A stretch of 37,514 nt of DNA from NCBI RefSeq assembly GCF_000332415.1, contig NZ_AOHC02000056.1:1-37514 (forward strand), written 5' to 3'. Source of the stretch: Leptospira weilii serovar Ranarum str. ICFT (GTDB lineage Bacteria; Spirochaetota; Leptospiria; Leptospirales; Leptospiraceae). Shown here piece by piece: positions 8,722-36,383 of this stretch (the stretch's first letter is position 1; each line of letters begins with the position of its first letter). The translations under genes were made by a program, and so were the position numbers. The notes under the pieces are model-generated. The model saw only the letters and a list, made by a program, of their open reading frames with translations, was not told the origin of the DNA and searched no databases.

Positions 8722-9041
8722 CCGAATCTTACGAGGGGAATTTTTCGGGGATCGATGGAAGTTTCGATTCCTGTAGAAGATAGGCAAAGGAGGAGAACAA
8801 TAAGACGCACAAATAAGATCGAAAAATCGCCGAACATTCCCTTTTTCGGGATTTGGATACTACACGAATCCGTTTTCCGTCGGTTTTGTATTTATGCTTC
8901 ATCCTATCGGTTCGATACTCCGCTCTTTCGATTTTTGCGAGACCCGCGATCATTCGGATTCAAACGAAACGACGCGAAATATTTTCCTTCAACAACGATC
9001 GAATCGAAACAAAAATCGCGTAGAACCCTTCCTGAATTCGT
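8722..9041. other. Intergenic region holding a copied tolC start
   Basis: Between the MORN gene and the 3' end of the export operon. It contains a 125-bp copy (8763-8887) of the tolC gene start. The rest, 8888-9041, shows no gene and no clear terminator for the operon converging from the right. Confidence 0.6.
8763..8887 (-). pseudogene. Fragment of tolC 5' end (122 of 125 bases identical)
   Basis: On the minus strand this reads through the signal-peptide region MFGDFSILF and [11 protein letters not shown] of the TolC-like gene at 22527-24155, including about 50 bases upstream of that Met, and then diverges after ETS. It matches 24066-24190 with three substitutions: one alters an Ala to Val, one a leader base and one removes the upstream ATG seen at 24155. 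It sits 154 bp beyond the last gene of the export operon, in the same orientation. It is a direct duplication flanking the operon, or the stump of a second, deleted operon copy. Confidence 0.8.
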
Positions 9042-9721
9042 TCAACCGAACCAGATTTGAATCAAAAATTTTATCGAAAAGGCGTTCATAAATAATAAAC
9101 TCGGCGTTAGCCAAATTAAGATCGCTCTTCCTAAATTCTGATCGTATTGTCCCGTAAAGGCGCGATAACATAATTTTCCCTCCCAAATCCAAGCCAACGA
9201 TAAGGTTAACAAACCGATCGAAAAAAATAATTTCAAAACATCTATACTCATATCATTTAAAGAAATCAAATCGTATCCGGCCGATACGATAAAACTAGAC
9301 AATAAAAGAGGAAGGGAAGTTGCAAGAGTTGTAATGAAGAATTGTTTGAACCCGACTTTATGTTCTCCGATAAAATAAAGAATCGGAAGTCGAATCAACG
9401 TAAGTAAAATCGGAATTAAAATCCAGATCGAAACGTAGATGATTTTGGCAAATAAAGTAAAAAGGAATCCTCGCTCCTGCCCGTAATTCTTTCGGTTTTC
9501 CTCCACTTTAGCCGAAGCCTCTTGGGCGACTTTAACCTTTACCGGAGTAAACAAGGTTTCGTGTAACGTTCTTGTGAACATTAAAATCATCGCGAGGCCG
9601 ATCAGAACGATTAGGAAATTTCTAATCGATCGGTTTGATTTAGATACATCCGGTTGCAGCGGATAAATCTTAAAGTAGTACTCCGGCTTAAATAAGACGT
9701 TCTTTAAATAGTTCCATACGG

Positions 9722-9725
<4 letters not shown>
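9042..9725 (-). CDS. Polytopic inner-membrane protein, last gene of export operon (Yip1-like?)
   Basis: 227 residues with five hydrophobic segments; an early LFKPEYYFK motif followed by a first membrane helix resembles the start of Yip1-domain proteins in bacteria, and the overall topology agrees. ATG overlaps the RND2 stop as ATGA (9722-9725), with AGGAGAG upstream, so it is translationally coupled. As the closing gene of an RND-type export operon it may assist assembly or substrate delivery. The Yip1 relation is a tentative call by eye. Confidence 0.6.
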
Positions 9726-15936
<6,211 letters not shown>

Positions 15937-15938
15937 TT

Positions 15939-17438
<1,500 letters not shown>

Positions 17439-17451
17439 ATTGCTCTCTTAT

Positions 17452-18107
17452 TTATTGTATTTTGTTTATTTCCGACTCGATCATTTTAAACGAGCTCGGA
17501 TTTTCTTCGGAGAGGAATTTCGCTTTCTGAAAATAGCGGTCCGCCATATCTTCTCTCTGCGCCTTCCGATATATTTTTCCCAATCGCAGATATACAAGAG
17601 CGAGTTTTGCGGATTCTGCTTTCGCTTGGTCGTATAAGGAAAGGGCCTCGGGTATTTTCCCTTCCGATTCCAACACGGCGCCGAGTGTGTATTGAACTTC
17701 CCATCGATCGGGAATACGATTGATAATCGATTGGAGACTTTCTTTTACTTCCGTCCTATTCTCCTTTTGTAAACTTTGAACTCTGGAAAGCCAGTACGCG
17801 GCGTTGGCGTTACATTGATCCTTGTTTACCGCATCCTCGAACATCTCTTCGGCTTTTTCAAAATTCCTCTTATAATAATGAATTTTACCCAACATGATCA
17901 TCGTCTTCGTCGAGTCCGAATCCATTTTCAACGCCTGCGAATAAAGCGAAAGCGCGCCGTTTAAATCCTGTTTGGCGTAGGCCATATCGGCGTCCCTTTG
18001 TAACGACTTGAACTTTTCCGAATCCTTATCGCAGGAATAGGTCGTCGCGGCAACGAGCACTAAGAAGGGAATTAGAAAATTCTTATGCGAAGTTGTGTTA
18101 CGTGTAT

Positions 18108-18111
<4 letters not shown>
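17452..18111 (-). CDS. TPR-repeat lipoprotein of the export operon
   Basis: 219 residues. Signal peptide with TTYSC (Cys27), followed by four or more tetratricopeptide repeats: [60 protein letters not shown], and [23 protein letters not shown] proteins of this size act as scaffolds for envelope complexes. ATG overlaps the previous stop (ATGA, 18108-18111), so the two lipoproteins are coupled. Probably an accessory factor of the exporter on the periplasmic side. Confidence 0.85.
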
Positions 18112-18860
<749 letters not shown>

Positions 18861-18871
18861 AGTATCCTCTT

Positions 18872-22522
<3,651 letters not shown>

Positions 22523-22526
22523 AGGT

Positions 22527-24636
<2,110 letters not shown>

Positions 24637-25041
24637 TTAATTATTTTCGATTTCTTTTTTTGCCAGACTAAAAATCAATTTTTGTGCGATTTCAAATTCT
24701 TTTTTAGGTAAAATTGCCAATATTTCGATCATTTTAGATAATCCCTCTTTCGAAGTTATCTTTTTCAATAAGATCGCTTCAAATTCAATTTCTTTCTTTT
24801 TTGTCCGCAATATCTGCTGTTGACGCGCCACCTTTTCCGGTAATTTACCTTCAAGAAGCCATTCTCTTCGATATCCATGTACCATTTCTATCGTGATGGC
24901 GGCGTCTTCCGGTATCGGAAATCTTCCGCTGATCCAACCGCTGATCGTCTGTTTCGACTTGCCGATCGTGTTTCCGAACTCTTTTTGATTCCCTTTGAAA
25001 CTCAAGAGTATGGTTTTTAATCTTTTTTTTTGCTCGCTCAA
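24637..25041 (-). CDS. Phage-type HTH transcriptional repressor
   Basis: 134 residues with a TTG start at 25041, chosen for AGGA seven bases upstream. An HTH of the lambda-repressor type lies at about 15-50 ([20 protein letters not shown]), followed by [24 protein letters not shown], typical of prophage repressors that recognise an N-terminal site and dimerise through the C-terminus. It is more AT-rich than the export operon. The palindrome GGTATTA-AAA-TAATACC (25077-25093) lies just upstream and is a probable autoregulatory operator. No other phage genes are present, so this is an orphan repressor or a remnant. Confidence 0.75.
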   Translation of the reverse strand: MSEQKKRLKTILLSFKGNQKEFGNTIGKSKQTISGWISGRFPIPEDAAITIEMVHGYRREWLLEGKLPEKVARQQQILRTKKKEIEFEAILLKKITSKEGLSKMIEILAILPKKEFEIAQKLIFSLAKKEIENN

Positions 25042-25076
25042 AACATGTCCTAGAATAATACTTTTTTGTTGACACT

Positions 25077-25093
25077 GGTATTAAAATAATACC
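25077..25093. promoter_or_regulatory. Palindromic operator upstream of the HTH repressor
   Basis: GGTATTA and TAATACC are perfect 7-bp arms around AAA. It lies 36 bases before the repressor TTG start and next to a consensus -35 hexamer TTGACA (25069-25074) on the opposite strand; a good -10 at the right distance is not evident. The arrangement suggests a site bound by the repressor to control itself and possibly a rightward transcript. Confidence 0.6.
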
Positions 25094-25605
25094 AACATGT
25101 CTTTGGAAAATCCATTAATAGTACAACTTTCAAAAAATCAATTCAAATGTCAGTTCAGTCGCTGCTCATGGGTCATAATTTCCAAAAAAATAAATATAGT
25201 AACTTCTTTTGCCTTGTTTTAGGTCATAGAAAAGAGATCAGTGGATAAAGATATGTTTTTACCGCCAAAAAAGAGATTCTCGGTAAAGCCTTTTATTTTT
25301 TCGATCCTCTCTCCAGAGCGCATTTCCCTTCTCAAAAAATTTTCCGACGCGAATCCGGTTGTCCGATTTCGTATCGAATTGAAAAGGAAATCGATACCGT
25401 AGGAATTTTATCGGAAAAAGAAAGAACACGCCGAAAAGAAAAGACCGCCGTCTTTCTTTCGAAGGGTAACGTGTGCGCAAGTTTAAGATCCGGTTCGTTT
25501 TGACCGGATACACTTAACGTGCACCTACCCGCGCGTGAAATTTATCCGATTTTAGCTACAGTCGAGAAGTGAAGACCAATATTAAACTTTAGTGAAGAAT
25601 AGCTT
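25094..25605. other. Region right of the repressor with short unassigned frames
   Basis: Two short plus-strand frames exist: 25097-25222 (41 codons, MSLENPLIVQLSK onward, starting beside the operator) and 25253-25402 (49 codons, MFLPPKKRFSVKP onward). Neither has a clear ribosome site. After the second, another frame continues with codon-like character (IDTVGILSEKERTRRKEK) to a stop near 25501, so a frame-damaged gene is possible. I see no family for it. Confidence 0.3.
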
Positions 25606-26511
25606 ATGAACCTTAACCATTTAATTCCAGTCTTAACGGGATTTCTCCATTTGTTTTTCGGGATTTATGTCTTTAGTTTAAAACCAAGACAAAAACTGCA
25701 AAGTTTATTCCTGCTTTTGAATCTATGTATGGCGCTCTGGCTCTGCATTCAAGGTCTTCGAGGTACACTTCCTCTTGAATACCGTAACTTCGGATTGAAC
25801 ATAACGTTCCTTCCGATGTCCATCGCGACTTTCATTCTGTATCTTCTTTGTAAAAAGATGGAGAACGTAGGTCAGAAAATTCCGATTTGGTCGCGGATCC
25901 TGGGTATCGTAGGATTTTCCTATTTCGCTTGGGCTTCTTTTAGCCAGAGAATGGTGGTATTGGGAGATCCGAATACTTTCGTTTTCGATTTCAGTTTGAA
26001 TTACCATTTGATCATCGGTTTTTCCATCTTTTGGGTTCTGTTGTCTCTTCTGGCGATTCTGAAAAGAATGCGGCTTAAAAGAGGAAACGATAAGGTAAGA
26101 CTCTTTTTCTTACTTTTTGGTTCATTGTTTGCATTGCCGGTTACTTTGATGTTCATTTATTTTCTTCCGTTTTTGGGGATTTACAAAGCTTATCTGTCGT
26201 CTCTTGGACTTTCCATAGGCTCACTCTGCTGGGCGGTTGCGATTTTGCACTATGATGCTTTTGAAATTAAGGCCAGCCTAATCCAAGGCCAGAGAATTTC
26301 TATGATCAATCGACTTGCATCCAAACCCTTTTTGAAACTCATGGGAAAATTGGATCCGATGAGATTCGTTCAAAAAAGTTCGAAGGAAAAACAGGAAATC
26401 ACGAAACAAATTCTCATCCAAGATTTCTATTTAGCCGAAAATACCGGTGAAATATCTGTGGACGAAAGAGCAAAAATCCTTTCAAAAAGATTCGGAAAGT
26501 ATTTTAAATAG
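25606..26511 (+). CDS. Seven-helix membrane protein of unknown function
   Basis: 301 residues with about seven hydrophobic segments in the first 220 residues (for example [58 protein letters not shown]), then a soluble C-terminal tail ending [15 protein letters not shown]. The topology and the opening resemble the N-terminal 7TM sensor region found in many bacterial histidine kinases, but no kinase or cyclase domain follows. The tail may contact a separate signalling partner. The ribosome site is weak (GAAGAA). It stands alone on the plus strand. Confidence 0.65.
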   Translation: MNLNHLIPVLTGFLHLFFGIYVFSLKPRQKLQSLFLLLNLCMALWLCIQGLRGTLPLEYRNFGLNITFLPMSIATFILYLLCKKMENVGQKIPIWSRILGIVGFSYFAWASFSQRMVVLGDPNTFVFDFSLNYHLIIGFSIFWVLLSLLAILKRMRLKRGNDKVRLFFLLFGSLFALPVTLMFIYFLPFLGIYKAYLSSLGLSIGSLCWAVAILHYDAFEIKASLIQGQRISMINRLASKPFLKLMGKLDPMRFVQKSSKEKQEITKQILIQDFYLAENTGEISVDERAKILSKRFGKYFK

Positions 26512-26661
26512 TTCGCACGTCGGAGGATTCGAAAAAACTCAAACTGTGATAATATTCATTGACATAAATCACCAATGAACGTAAATGTTGCACGTGAGTA
26601 TTTTTCGAATCCGAATCGAGTCGATTTTTTTACCCGAATTCGGATTTATTTCGAACAGCCG

Positions 26662-26677
26662 ACCGATTTGAATCGGT
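26662..26677. promoter_or_regulatory. Short palindrome upstream of coiled-coil gene
   Basis: ACCGATT-TG-AATCGGT, 7-bp arms, followed directly by ATAAAA (possible -10). It lies about 77 bases before the gene at 26754 and could be an operator. Confidence 0.35.
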
Positions 26678-26753
26678 ATAAAACCCACACTACTTTGTGT
26701 TTTATACGGACGGAAAAGGGCGGCGGCGTTCCTCACACAATAACGGGGGCGAT

Positions 26754-27062
26754 ATGTCGAAGTGGTATGATCCAGCAGAATTGGAAGCTTTTTTAGGCTC
26801 GTTGCCGAAATTCAGAAACCTACTTCGACTCGCCACGGAATATAAAAACCTCAGAAGAAAAACCCCGAAAGAGCTTCGATACAACATTCTGATTCAAAGA
26901 TTGTATCTACAAAAGAAAATCCTATTAAGACGAAATGAATGGATGAAAAGGGAACTAAGAAGTATCTTTTCGGAAAAAGTACATCTTGAAAGCGAATTGG
27001 AATCTCTTGAAAAGCGTCTGAAAGAAATACGAGACGAAAATACGAATTTAATTAGAGGTTAG
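26754..27062 (+). CDS. Small coiled-coil hypothetical protein
   Basis: 102 residues from ATG 26754, preceded by GGGGG five to nine bases upstream; the frame runs open to 26697 but without start signals. [20 protein letters not shown] is followed by a basic helical stretch and a C-terminal heptad-like region [19 protein letters not shown]. No membrane segment or signal peptide. I do not recognise the family. Confidence 0.6.
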   Translation: MSKWYDPAELEAFLGSLPKFRNLLRLATEYKNLRRKTPKELRYNILIQRLYLQKKILLRRNEWMKRELRSIFSEKVHLESELESLEKRLKEIRDENTNLIRG

Positions 27063-27145
27063 GAATTAATAATATTAGGGATCGGTTTTAAAGTTAAACC
27101 GGCGATCTCGAATGGATTCGAATATTTTCCCGGCCGTTTTTTGAA

Positions 27146-27173
27146 AAGAATATTCTAAAATTAGAATATTCTT
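27146..27173. terminator. Perfect 12-bp inverted repeat between converging genes
   Basis: AAGAATATTCTA and TAGAATATTCTT are perfect arms around AAAT. It lies between the stop of the coiled-coil gene (27062) and the stop of the converging membrane gene (27186), the usual place for a bidirectional terminator. The stem is AT-rich and there is no long U-run, so an operator is an alternative. Confidence 0.5.
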
Positions 27174-27185
27174 GTTCTAATATAT

Positions 27186-27548
27186 TCATTCGACAAACTT
27201 AGGAACGGGAGTTTTTAGCACTTTATTCAAAAAACCTATGATAGCCCCGAAAATCAAACTCGCTATGATCAAAGGAACCAGATGGGAATATTGTTTCGGA
27301 ATGACGACTAACGCTATATACCAAGGCAAATTCAATAATTCCGTGAGCAGGATCGAGCCGATCATCTTAGGCAATCCGGTTTCCGCAAGAGTCACGATAC
27401 ATCCGCAGGAAAACCAAAACAACATCGATTGAATTAAAACCCATCGGGAAACCGTAGGGTCCCCGAAAAAAACGAGCAGGCCTTCTAAAACCGCACAAAC
27501 GGTTCCAATTGATAAAGCGTTTCTAAAACGAATTCCATTTTGATTCAT
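27186..27548 (-). CDS. Small four-helix membrane protein
   Basis: 120 residues; GGAAGG lies eight bases before the ATG. Four hydrophobic segments (ALSIGTVCAVLEGLLVFFG; WVLIQSMLFWFSCGCIVTL; MIGSILLTELLNLPWYIALV; LVPLIIASLIFGAIIGFL). It resembles other small Leptospira membrane proteins of unknown function. A 9-bp inverted repeat TTCAATATT/AATATTGAA (27621-27629 and 27640-27648) upstream may regulate it. Confidence 0.65.
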   Translation of the reverse strand: MNQNGIRFRNALSIGTVCAVLEGLLVFFGDPTVSRWVLIQSMLFWFSCGCIVTLAETGLPKMIGSILLTELLNLPWYIALVVIPKQYSHLVPLIIASLIFGAIIGFLNKVLKTPVPKFVE

Positions 27549-27999
27549 AAAGTTACCTTCCGTAATACTTGTATTCTTTCAAAATCGAAGAGCCGTTGGA
27601 AAGGTAAAGTCAAAATACTTTTCAATATTGTATTTAATAAATATTGAATATGACTTTCACGTCATCGATTTACAGGCCCGGTTGAAACCTGTCATATATT
27701 CCCGACTTATTTCTCAAAGGGCCTTCTGTCTGCTACTGCTTTTAGAACACGATCCCGTTGATAGATCCGCCTTTTGTCCCGTCTCTCTTACTTAAACCAA
27801 GAATTACATTGATTGCCAGGTCCTTATGTCGAATCGTTTTAAGAACCGGGAAAAATCCATTGAAGGAGGTGTAGTATTCTATGAGTTGGAAGTCTTTTTC
27901 GGATTACGCGCGCATTCGATATTTTAAAAAAATCCGCAAAAAAAGTTTCTAAAATGGGCCTCATGAGCAAGAATTTGATTTCTTGGATAATTTTTTGAT
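27549..27999. other. 451-bp intergenic region
   Basis: Contains the inverted repeat TTCAATATT/AATATTGAA (27621-27648), a small hairpin around ACAGG/CCTGT near 27672-27692 and the short frame at 27881-27952. No larger gene is evident. Confidence 0.4.
27881..27952 (+). CDS. Candidate 23-residue basic small protein
   Basis: ATG 27881 follows a perfect AAGGAGG (27863-27869, then TG) with an 11-base spacer; the frame reads MSWKSFSDYARIRYFKKIRK and ends KSF at TAA 27950. Nine of 23 residues are Lys or Arg. It ends 48 bases before the next gene and could be a leader peptide for it, a short membrane-binding peptide, or the start of a lost gene. The ribosome site is the only strong evidence. Confidence 0.35.
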   Translation: MSWKSFSDYARIRYFKKIRKKSF

Positions 28000-28734
28000 A
28001 TGAAAAAGAATTCGGTTTTTTACATGGATTATTTTGAAAAAATCGTGGATCGATACGGTGGATGGGAACTTTGGAATCGTTTGGATTCCGTAGAGTTTTA
28101 TTTTCAAAGTTTGGGAGGCCCGCTTCCGTTTCTGAAAGGACTCGGTAAAACTTTTAACAAACACGGTCTCGTGCGAATTTTTCCAAAGGACTTTACGGCC
28201 GAATTTTTGGAATATCCCGTTCCCGGGAAAAAAATAGTATTCAAAAATGGTAAAGTAGGAATTTTTAATATGGACGAAGATCCGATTTCGTTCGAATTTC
28301 TCAATTACAGGGACAGCTTTTACGGCTTGAAAAAATACAGAAGTTGGAGCCCTCTGGATGTTTCGTATTTTTTCGGTTATGCGATCACTCAATATTCAAG
28401 CGTTCCCTTTATTTTAAAAGAATATGCCGTTCGAAAAGTCGAACTTGCCGACGGTAGGTTTCGCATCGATGCGGAGTTCCCGAAACATCTCCACACACAT
28501 TGTAAAAAACAATCTTATCTTTTCGACAAAGACGGACTTCTGGTTCGCAACGATTATACCGCCGACATTGTCGGGCCTTGGGCCAAGGGAGCGCACTTTA
28601 CGTCTCATTTTCAAGAACTCGATCGTTTCCCAATCGCGACAAAACGAAACGTGTTTGTTCGCCTGGGAAGTCTGGCGACTCCGATTCCCGTTTTGTCGGC
28701 TGAACTTAAACCTTTGAAGATTCATTTTCGCTAA
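28000..28734 (+). CDS. Hypothetical soluble protein (244 aa)
   Basis: Starts at ATG 28000 or at Met9 (28024, [20 protein letters not shown]); neither has a ribosome site. Features are [59 protein letters not shown] and [20 protein letters not shown], giving an alternating strand pattern with no signal peptide and no membrane helix. The strand-rich pattern could be a LolA-like half-barrel, but I do not recognise the family with confidence. Codon use matches the neighbours. Confidence 0.6.
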   Translation: MKKNSVFYMDYFEKIVDRYGGWELWNRLDSVEFYFQSLGGPLPFLKGLGKTFNKHGLVRIFPKDFTAEFLEYPVPGKKIVFKNGKVGIFNMDEDPISFEFLNYRDSFYGLKKYRSWSPLDVSYFFGYAITQYSSVPFILKEYAVRKVELADGRFRIDAEFPKHLHTHCKKQSYLFDKDGLLVRNDYTADIVGPWAKGAHFTSHFQELDRFPIATKRNVFVRLGSLATPIPVLSAELKPLKIHFR

Positions 28735-28740
28735 TGTATT

Positions 28741-29027
<287 letters not shown>

Positions 29028-29057
29028 TTTAGGGATCTTAAGGATCGGATGTTACAT

Positions 29058-29187
29058 TAACGTGAATTGGCAGAGAAAGTTTGAGTGAATATGAAACTCG
29101 ACTCCCTGGACGCCGATTCATAGAGAGGCGTCCGCTTGAGTTTCCTGGGTTGCAACATAATAATCGTATTCGTACTCACTCACGTTA
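29058..29187 (+). repeat. MITE-like element, copy 4 (130 bp, diverged)
   Basis: Flanked by TAACGTGA and TCACGTTA. It keeps the hairpin core of copies 1 and 2 (outer stem 29093-29099 with 29138-29144, inner stem 29108-29114 with 29127-29133) but one inner base pair is changed on both sides. It lies 30 bp beyond copy 2. Confidence 0.7.
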
Positions 29188-29723
29188 GGCCAGGTCAATC
29201 TGCTAACCCCTAAAGTCTGTCTCGCCACTGGAAACGTGGGACTACTCTGTTTTTAAACGAAGAGTAAACTCCGTGCCGTTATGGATAAAATCGGAAAAAC
29301 TTTAACCCTGACATATAGTTCCTAACCCCTTGAAATGTGGGAACTCCCGCAAATTTCCTTCCTGATTTGGAATAACTTTTATTGAAAACGTTGGAGTTCC
29401 CACATTTTAGGGATCTGATAAGAGATTCGGAACCGACACGGCAATCAATTATGTCATCAAACGGCGTTTTCAAAACCAAAAGAATATTTATGAGACAATA
29501 CCGGGATGGACTCATCTCAACGCGACATAACCTAAATTAAAAACAAAATGAGAGAATTTGTTCCGACGGAATTCTAAAATAAAGAGTTGTTTACGATTCG
29601 CCAGTAAGTCTCGCAGCGCAATTTTCTCTTACAAAAGAAAAATAGATCATAAAAAGTTCCGTAATTTAAAAAACCTTCAAGGAATTTCGGGAAAGATCGA
29701 TTTTAAATACTACGGAGCGCAGC
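29188..29723. other. Repeat-bearing region upstream of the hook operon
   Basis: 536 bases without a supported gene. It includes the 15-bp inverted repeat at 29333-29407. The flagellar operon promoter should lie near 29520-29720 but no confident -35/-10 is visible. Confidence 0.4.
29333..29407. repeat. 15-bp perfect inverted repeat (AAATGTGGGAACTCC)
   Basis: AAATGTGGGAACTCC at 29333-29347 and its exact reverse complement at 29393-29407 are separated by 45 bases. CCCT precedes both outer ends, so the match extends imperfectly outward. A related GAAACGTGGGAC lies near 29230. It looks like a very short palindromic mobile element or a hairpin repeat. Confidence 0.6.
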
Positions 29724-31298
29724 ATGAATATTTCCGGTGATCTATCATTCAAAGCACGACAACATAACGAACCGAATCCCATACCCAGTTTGGGAGGACT
29801 CATCGGAAAAAATTCCTTTCTCGATCTGATGAAATCTTTACAAGGTTCCGCACAGAAGGGATTGGATGCAACTCTGACCGGAATTCAAAACACATTCTCA
29901 AAAACGGAAACTTCCGAGACAGTAGAAGAGAATGAAGAAGTAGTCGATGAAAAAAAAACCGAGTCTACAAGATCCAAGGAAGAAGTCGGAACGGATACGG
30001 AAGAGCCGAAAATAGAAGGGGAAGAATTGGAAGTCGTCGAAGAAGCCACTAACGTAAGCGCGCTACCTTGGTTTCTCGTTGCGGAAGCCCCCAAACCGAA
30101 CGAGACCGTCGATCCGGAAATCGAATCCGCGATCGTAGAGGAACTTCAAACCGAAATGATGGAAGAAAATCCGGTTGAAATCTTCAAACAACCGGTTTCC
30201 ACAAGTGAACTGATCGAAAATCACTTTTCAAAAGAAGAAAGTTTTAAATTGTTAAGCGAAGTCTCCTTTGAGGAAGAATCCGAAAGTTTCCTCGAAACGG
30301 AAAAAGGATCTTTGGTTACTCTTGAAAATTCCAAGGAAATCAAACCTCAATCCTCAAAAAAAGAACACTTAGACCAAGAATCGAAATCATCCGAATCCAA
30401 AACTGCATCCGAAATGGTCCGTTTCAACGAAACCGACATTAAAGAATTCAAAGAGAACGGCAAAGGAGTTTCCAACACTTCTTTCAAAGGTATGGACGAA
30501 ACCAAAACGGACGTTTCCAAAGAACCGGCGCTCGATTCGGAAAAGTGGAAGATCAGCCGGGATAAAAAAACGGATTCTTATCTAAATCTAAAATCCTCCG
30601 GAAGAGAAGAGATTAAAACCGCAATCTTAAGTCAATTCTCCGAAAATTCGTCCGGAAGATCGGGACAGGAACAATCGTTTCGTTCCGGCGGAGGGGATTC
30701 CTATGCCTCTCTCGTAAAAGGTATCGGAACTCCTGTATCTTCGGGAAAAGAACCGGGAACTCTTGGAAAAGACTTTTCCCTTTCCAAGGAGACTAACGTT
30801 CTTTCCAGAAAGGACATTCAACAAAACTTTCAAAACCTGATTCGTTCGGCGCGAGTTTCCATTCTTGAGAATGGAAAAACGGAAGCGAGCATTCGGATGA
30901 ACCCGAAAGACTTGGGTCAGATGTCTCTTTCCATTTCTACGGACAAGGATATCGTTCGAGGTAAACTTCTCGTGGAGTCCGATTCCGTTAAACAGCTGTT
31001 AGTCGCCGAACTCGCAAGTTTAAAACAGGATCTCAAAGCAAACGGACTCGAACTTGAGTCTCTCGTAATCGAGGTAAAGGAAAGAGACGAGGCGTTCGCT
31101 TTCAACAGCGATTCCGATAAAAACGGAAAAGATTCACATTCTTTCCAAACCGCGTTCGCGGAGGAATGGAACAATGATTTTAAAAATTCTTCTTATGAAG
31201 AAGACGAACTTTCTTTTGAAGAAAATTCTTCAGAGTCTCACGGTTTTGCGGAAAAAACCGATGGGAAAACCGAGAAACTGCTCGATCTGAAAGTATAG
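29724..31298 (+). CDS. fliK: Flagellar hook-length control protein FliK
   Basis: 524 residues; GGAG lies ten to seven bases before the ATG. A long, low-complexity Glu/Ser/Lys-rich N-terminal region (about 1-370) is followed by a FliK C-terminal domain: [19 protein letters not shown], then [20 protein letters not shown] and [20 protein letters not shown]. FliK is secreted through the flagellar export gate during hook assembly and switches export to late substrates when the hook reaches its length. It is the first gene of fliK-flgD-flgE, with flgD starting 15 bases downstream. Confidence 0.88.
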   Translation: MNISGDLSFKARQHNEPNPIPSLGGLIGKNSFLDLMKSLQGSAQKGLDATLTGIQNTFSKTETSETVEENEEVVDEKKTESTRSKEEVGTDTEEPKIEGEELEVVEEATNVSALPWFLVAEAPKPNETVDPEIESAIVEELQTEMMEENPVEIFKQPVSTSELIENHFSKEESFKLLSEVSFEEESESFLETEKGSLVTLENSKEIKPQSSKKEHLDQESKSSESKTASEMVRFNETDIKEFKENGKGVSNTSFKGMDETKTDVSKEPALDSEKWKISRDKKTDSYLNLKSSGREEIKTAILSQFSENSSGRSGQEQSFRSGGGDSYASLVKGIGTPVSSGKEPGTLGKDFSLSKETNVLSRKDIQQNFQNLIRSARVSILENGKTEASIRMNPKDLGQMSLSISTDKDIVRGKLLVESDSVKQLLVAELASLKQDLKANGLELESLVIEVKERDEAFAFNSDSDKNGKDSHSFQTAFAEEWNNDFKNSSYEEDELSFEENSSESHGFAEKTDGKTEKLLDLKV

Positions 31299-31313
31299 GA
31301 CTCGGAGGAAATC

Positions 31314-32147
<834 letters not shown>

Positions 32148-32174
32148 ACAAAGGATAATCGAGGTAACAGCTTT

Positions 32175-33569
<1,395 letters not shown>

Positions 33570-33586
33570 TCTTCTTTTTCAATGAT

Positions 33587-33622
33587 TTCCTCTTCGACCT
33601 ACTGATATGAGTCGAAGAGGAA
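33587..33622 (+). terminator. Hairpin terminator after flgE
   Basis: TTCCTCTTCGAC (33587-33598) and GTCGAAGAGGAA (33611-33622) are a perfect 12-bp stem with a 12-base loop, starting 18 bases after the flgE stop. Only a short AT-rich tail follows rather than a long U-run. It separates the hook operon from the HD-GYP gene. Confidence 0.7.
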
Positions 33623-33732
33623 TCTAAATTTCATACATCTCAAGTTATAGATTCATTCCACTTTTTTACAAAGTTCGGAGAAAAATTCTCTTTCCTATAT
33701 CTTTCTAATATGGTTTCATTGATTCCTAGTAG

Positions 33733-35715
<1,983 letters not shown>

Positions 35716-36077
35716 GTAACGTGATTCCTTTTTTGTTTTTCAAAAATTTTTCCGACGGTCAATTCTCGAGAAACATAGAGAAATCTGAAACCTGGGTGGA
35801 ATTGCAAGTTAAACGTCATTCATTAAAAATTACTAAAGAACGAAACTAAGACGAATTATCCGGATTTTCAAAATGCGACGGCGCCGATTTTAAAAGTTCT
35901 CAGTGAAAAAGGAAAATCGAACCATACAACGTCGTTGTCTCGACTAAACAAATCTACGAAATATAACGAATTGATTTAGAAGTTTTTAATGAAGACTCAA
36001 AACCCACCTCGGGGAATGAGAAGGATAGATTAAAATATTCTATTGACAATAATGACCACAGTGGTTATAAATAAAAA
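35716..36077. other. Intergenic region before the toxin-antitoxin pair
   Basis: 362 bases. The last 35 hold the antitoxin promoter/operator (36043-36071). The rest shows no gene; short AT-rich frames only. Confidence 0.5.
36043..36071 (+). promoter_or_regulatory. Sigma-70 promoter and operator of phd-vapC
   Basis: TTGACA (36043-36048), a 17-base spacer and TATAAA (36066-36071) form a near-perfect promoter. The spacer contains the palindrome ATGACCAC-A-GTGGTTAT (36052-36068, 7 of 8 pairs), a natural operator for the antitoxin. The -10 ends six bases before the ATG at 36078, so the RNA start falls at or next to the start codon. Confidence 0.8.
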
Positions 36078-36377
36078 ATGATTTCTGTTGGAATTCGCGA
36101 ACTCAAATCTCATTTAAGTCAATATATTGATTTAGTTAAGAAAGGTGAAAATGTACTAATCACCGAGCACAATAAAGTCGTAGCAGTACTTAAGATACCG
36201 GATTTAAATTCTTACTCGGATGATAAAATAAAGGAAACATTTGATAAATTAATACAAGAAGGCAGCTTAGTTCCGGCTAAACGCAAAACCTCCATCGTCA
36301 ATAAGTCGACGAATCAATCTAAGAAAAGAGGTTTACCTGATTGGTGGCGAATTTATCAAGAATCAAAGAACGATTAA
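36078..36377 (+). CDS. Phd/YefM-type antitoxin
   Basis: 99 residues. The opening VGIRELKSHLSQYIDLVKKG with ENVLITEHNKVVAVL is the Phd/YefM DNA-binding fold (residues 1-45); the C-terminal half is basic and ends GLPDWWRIYQESKND, a likely toxin-binding segment. There is no Shine-Dalgarno sequence before the ATG, and the promoter places the transcript start at the ATG, so it is probably translated from a leaderless mRNA. The toxin follows after six bases. The antitoxin should bind the palindrome in the promoter spacer and repress the pair. Confidence 0.88.
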   Translation: MISVGIRELKSHLSQYIDLVKKGENVLITEHNKVVAVLKIPDLNSYSDDKIKETFDKLIQEGSLVPAKRKTSIVNKSTNQSKKRGLPDWWRIYQESKND

Positions 36378-36383
36378 TTCGGC

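Noticed and set aside
26575..26796. 73-codon frame before the small coiled-coil gene
   Set aside because: It overlaps the next gene, has no ribosome site and resembles no family.
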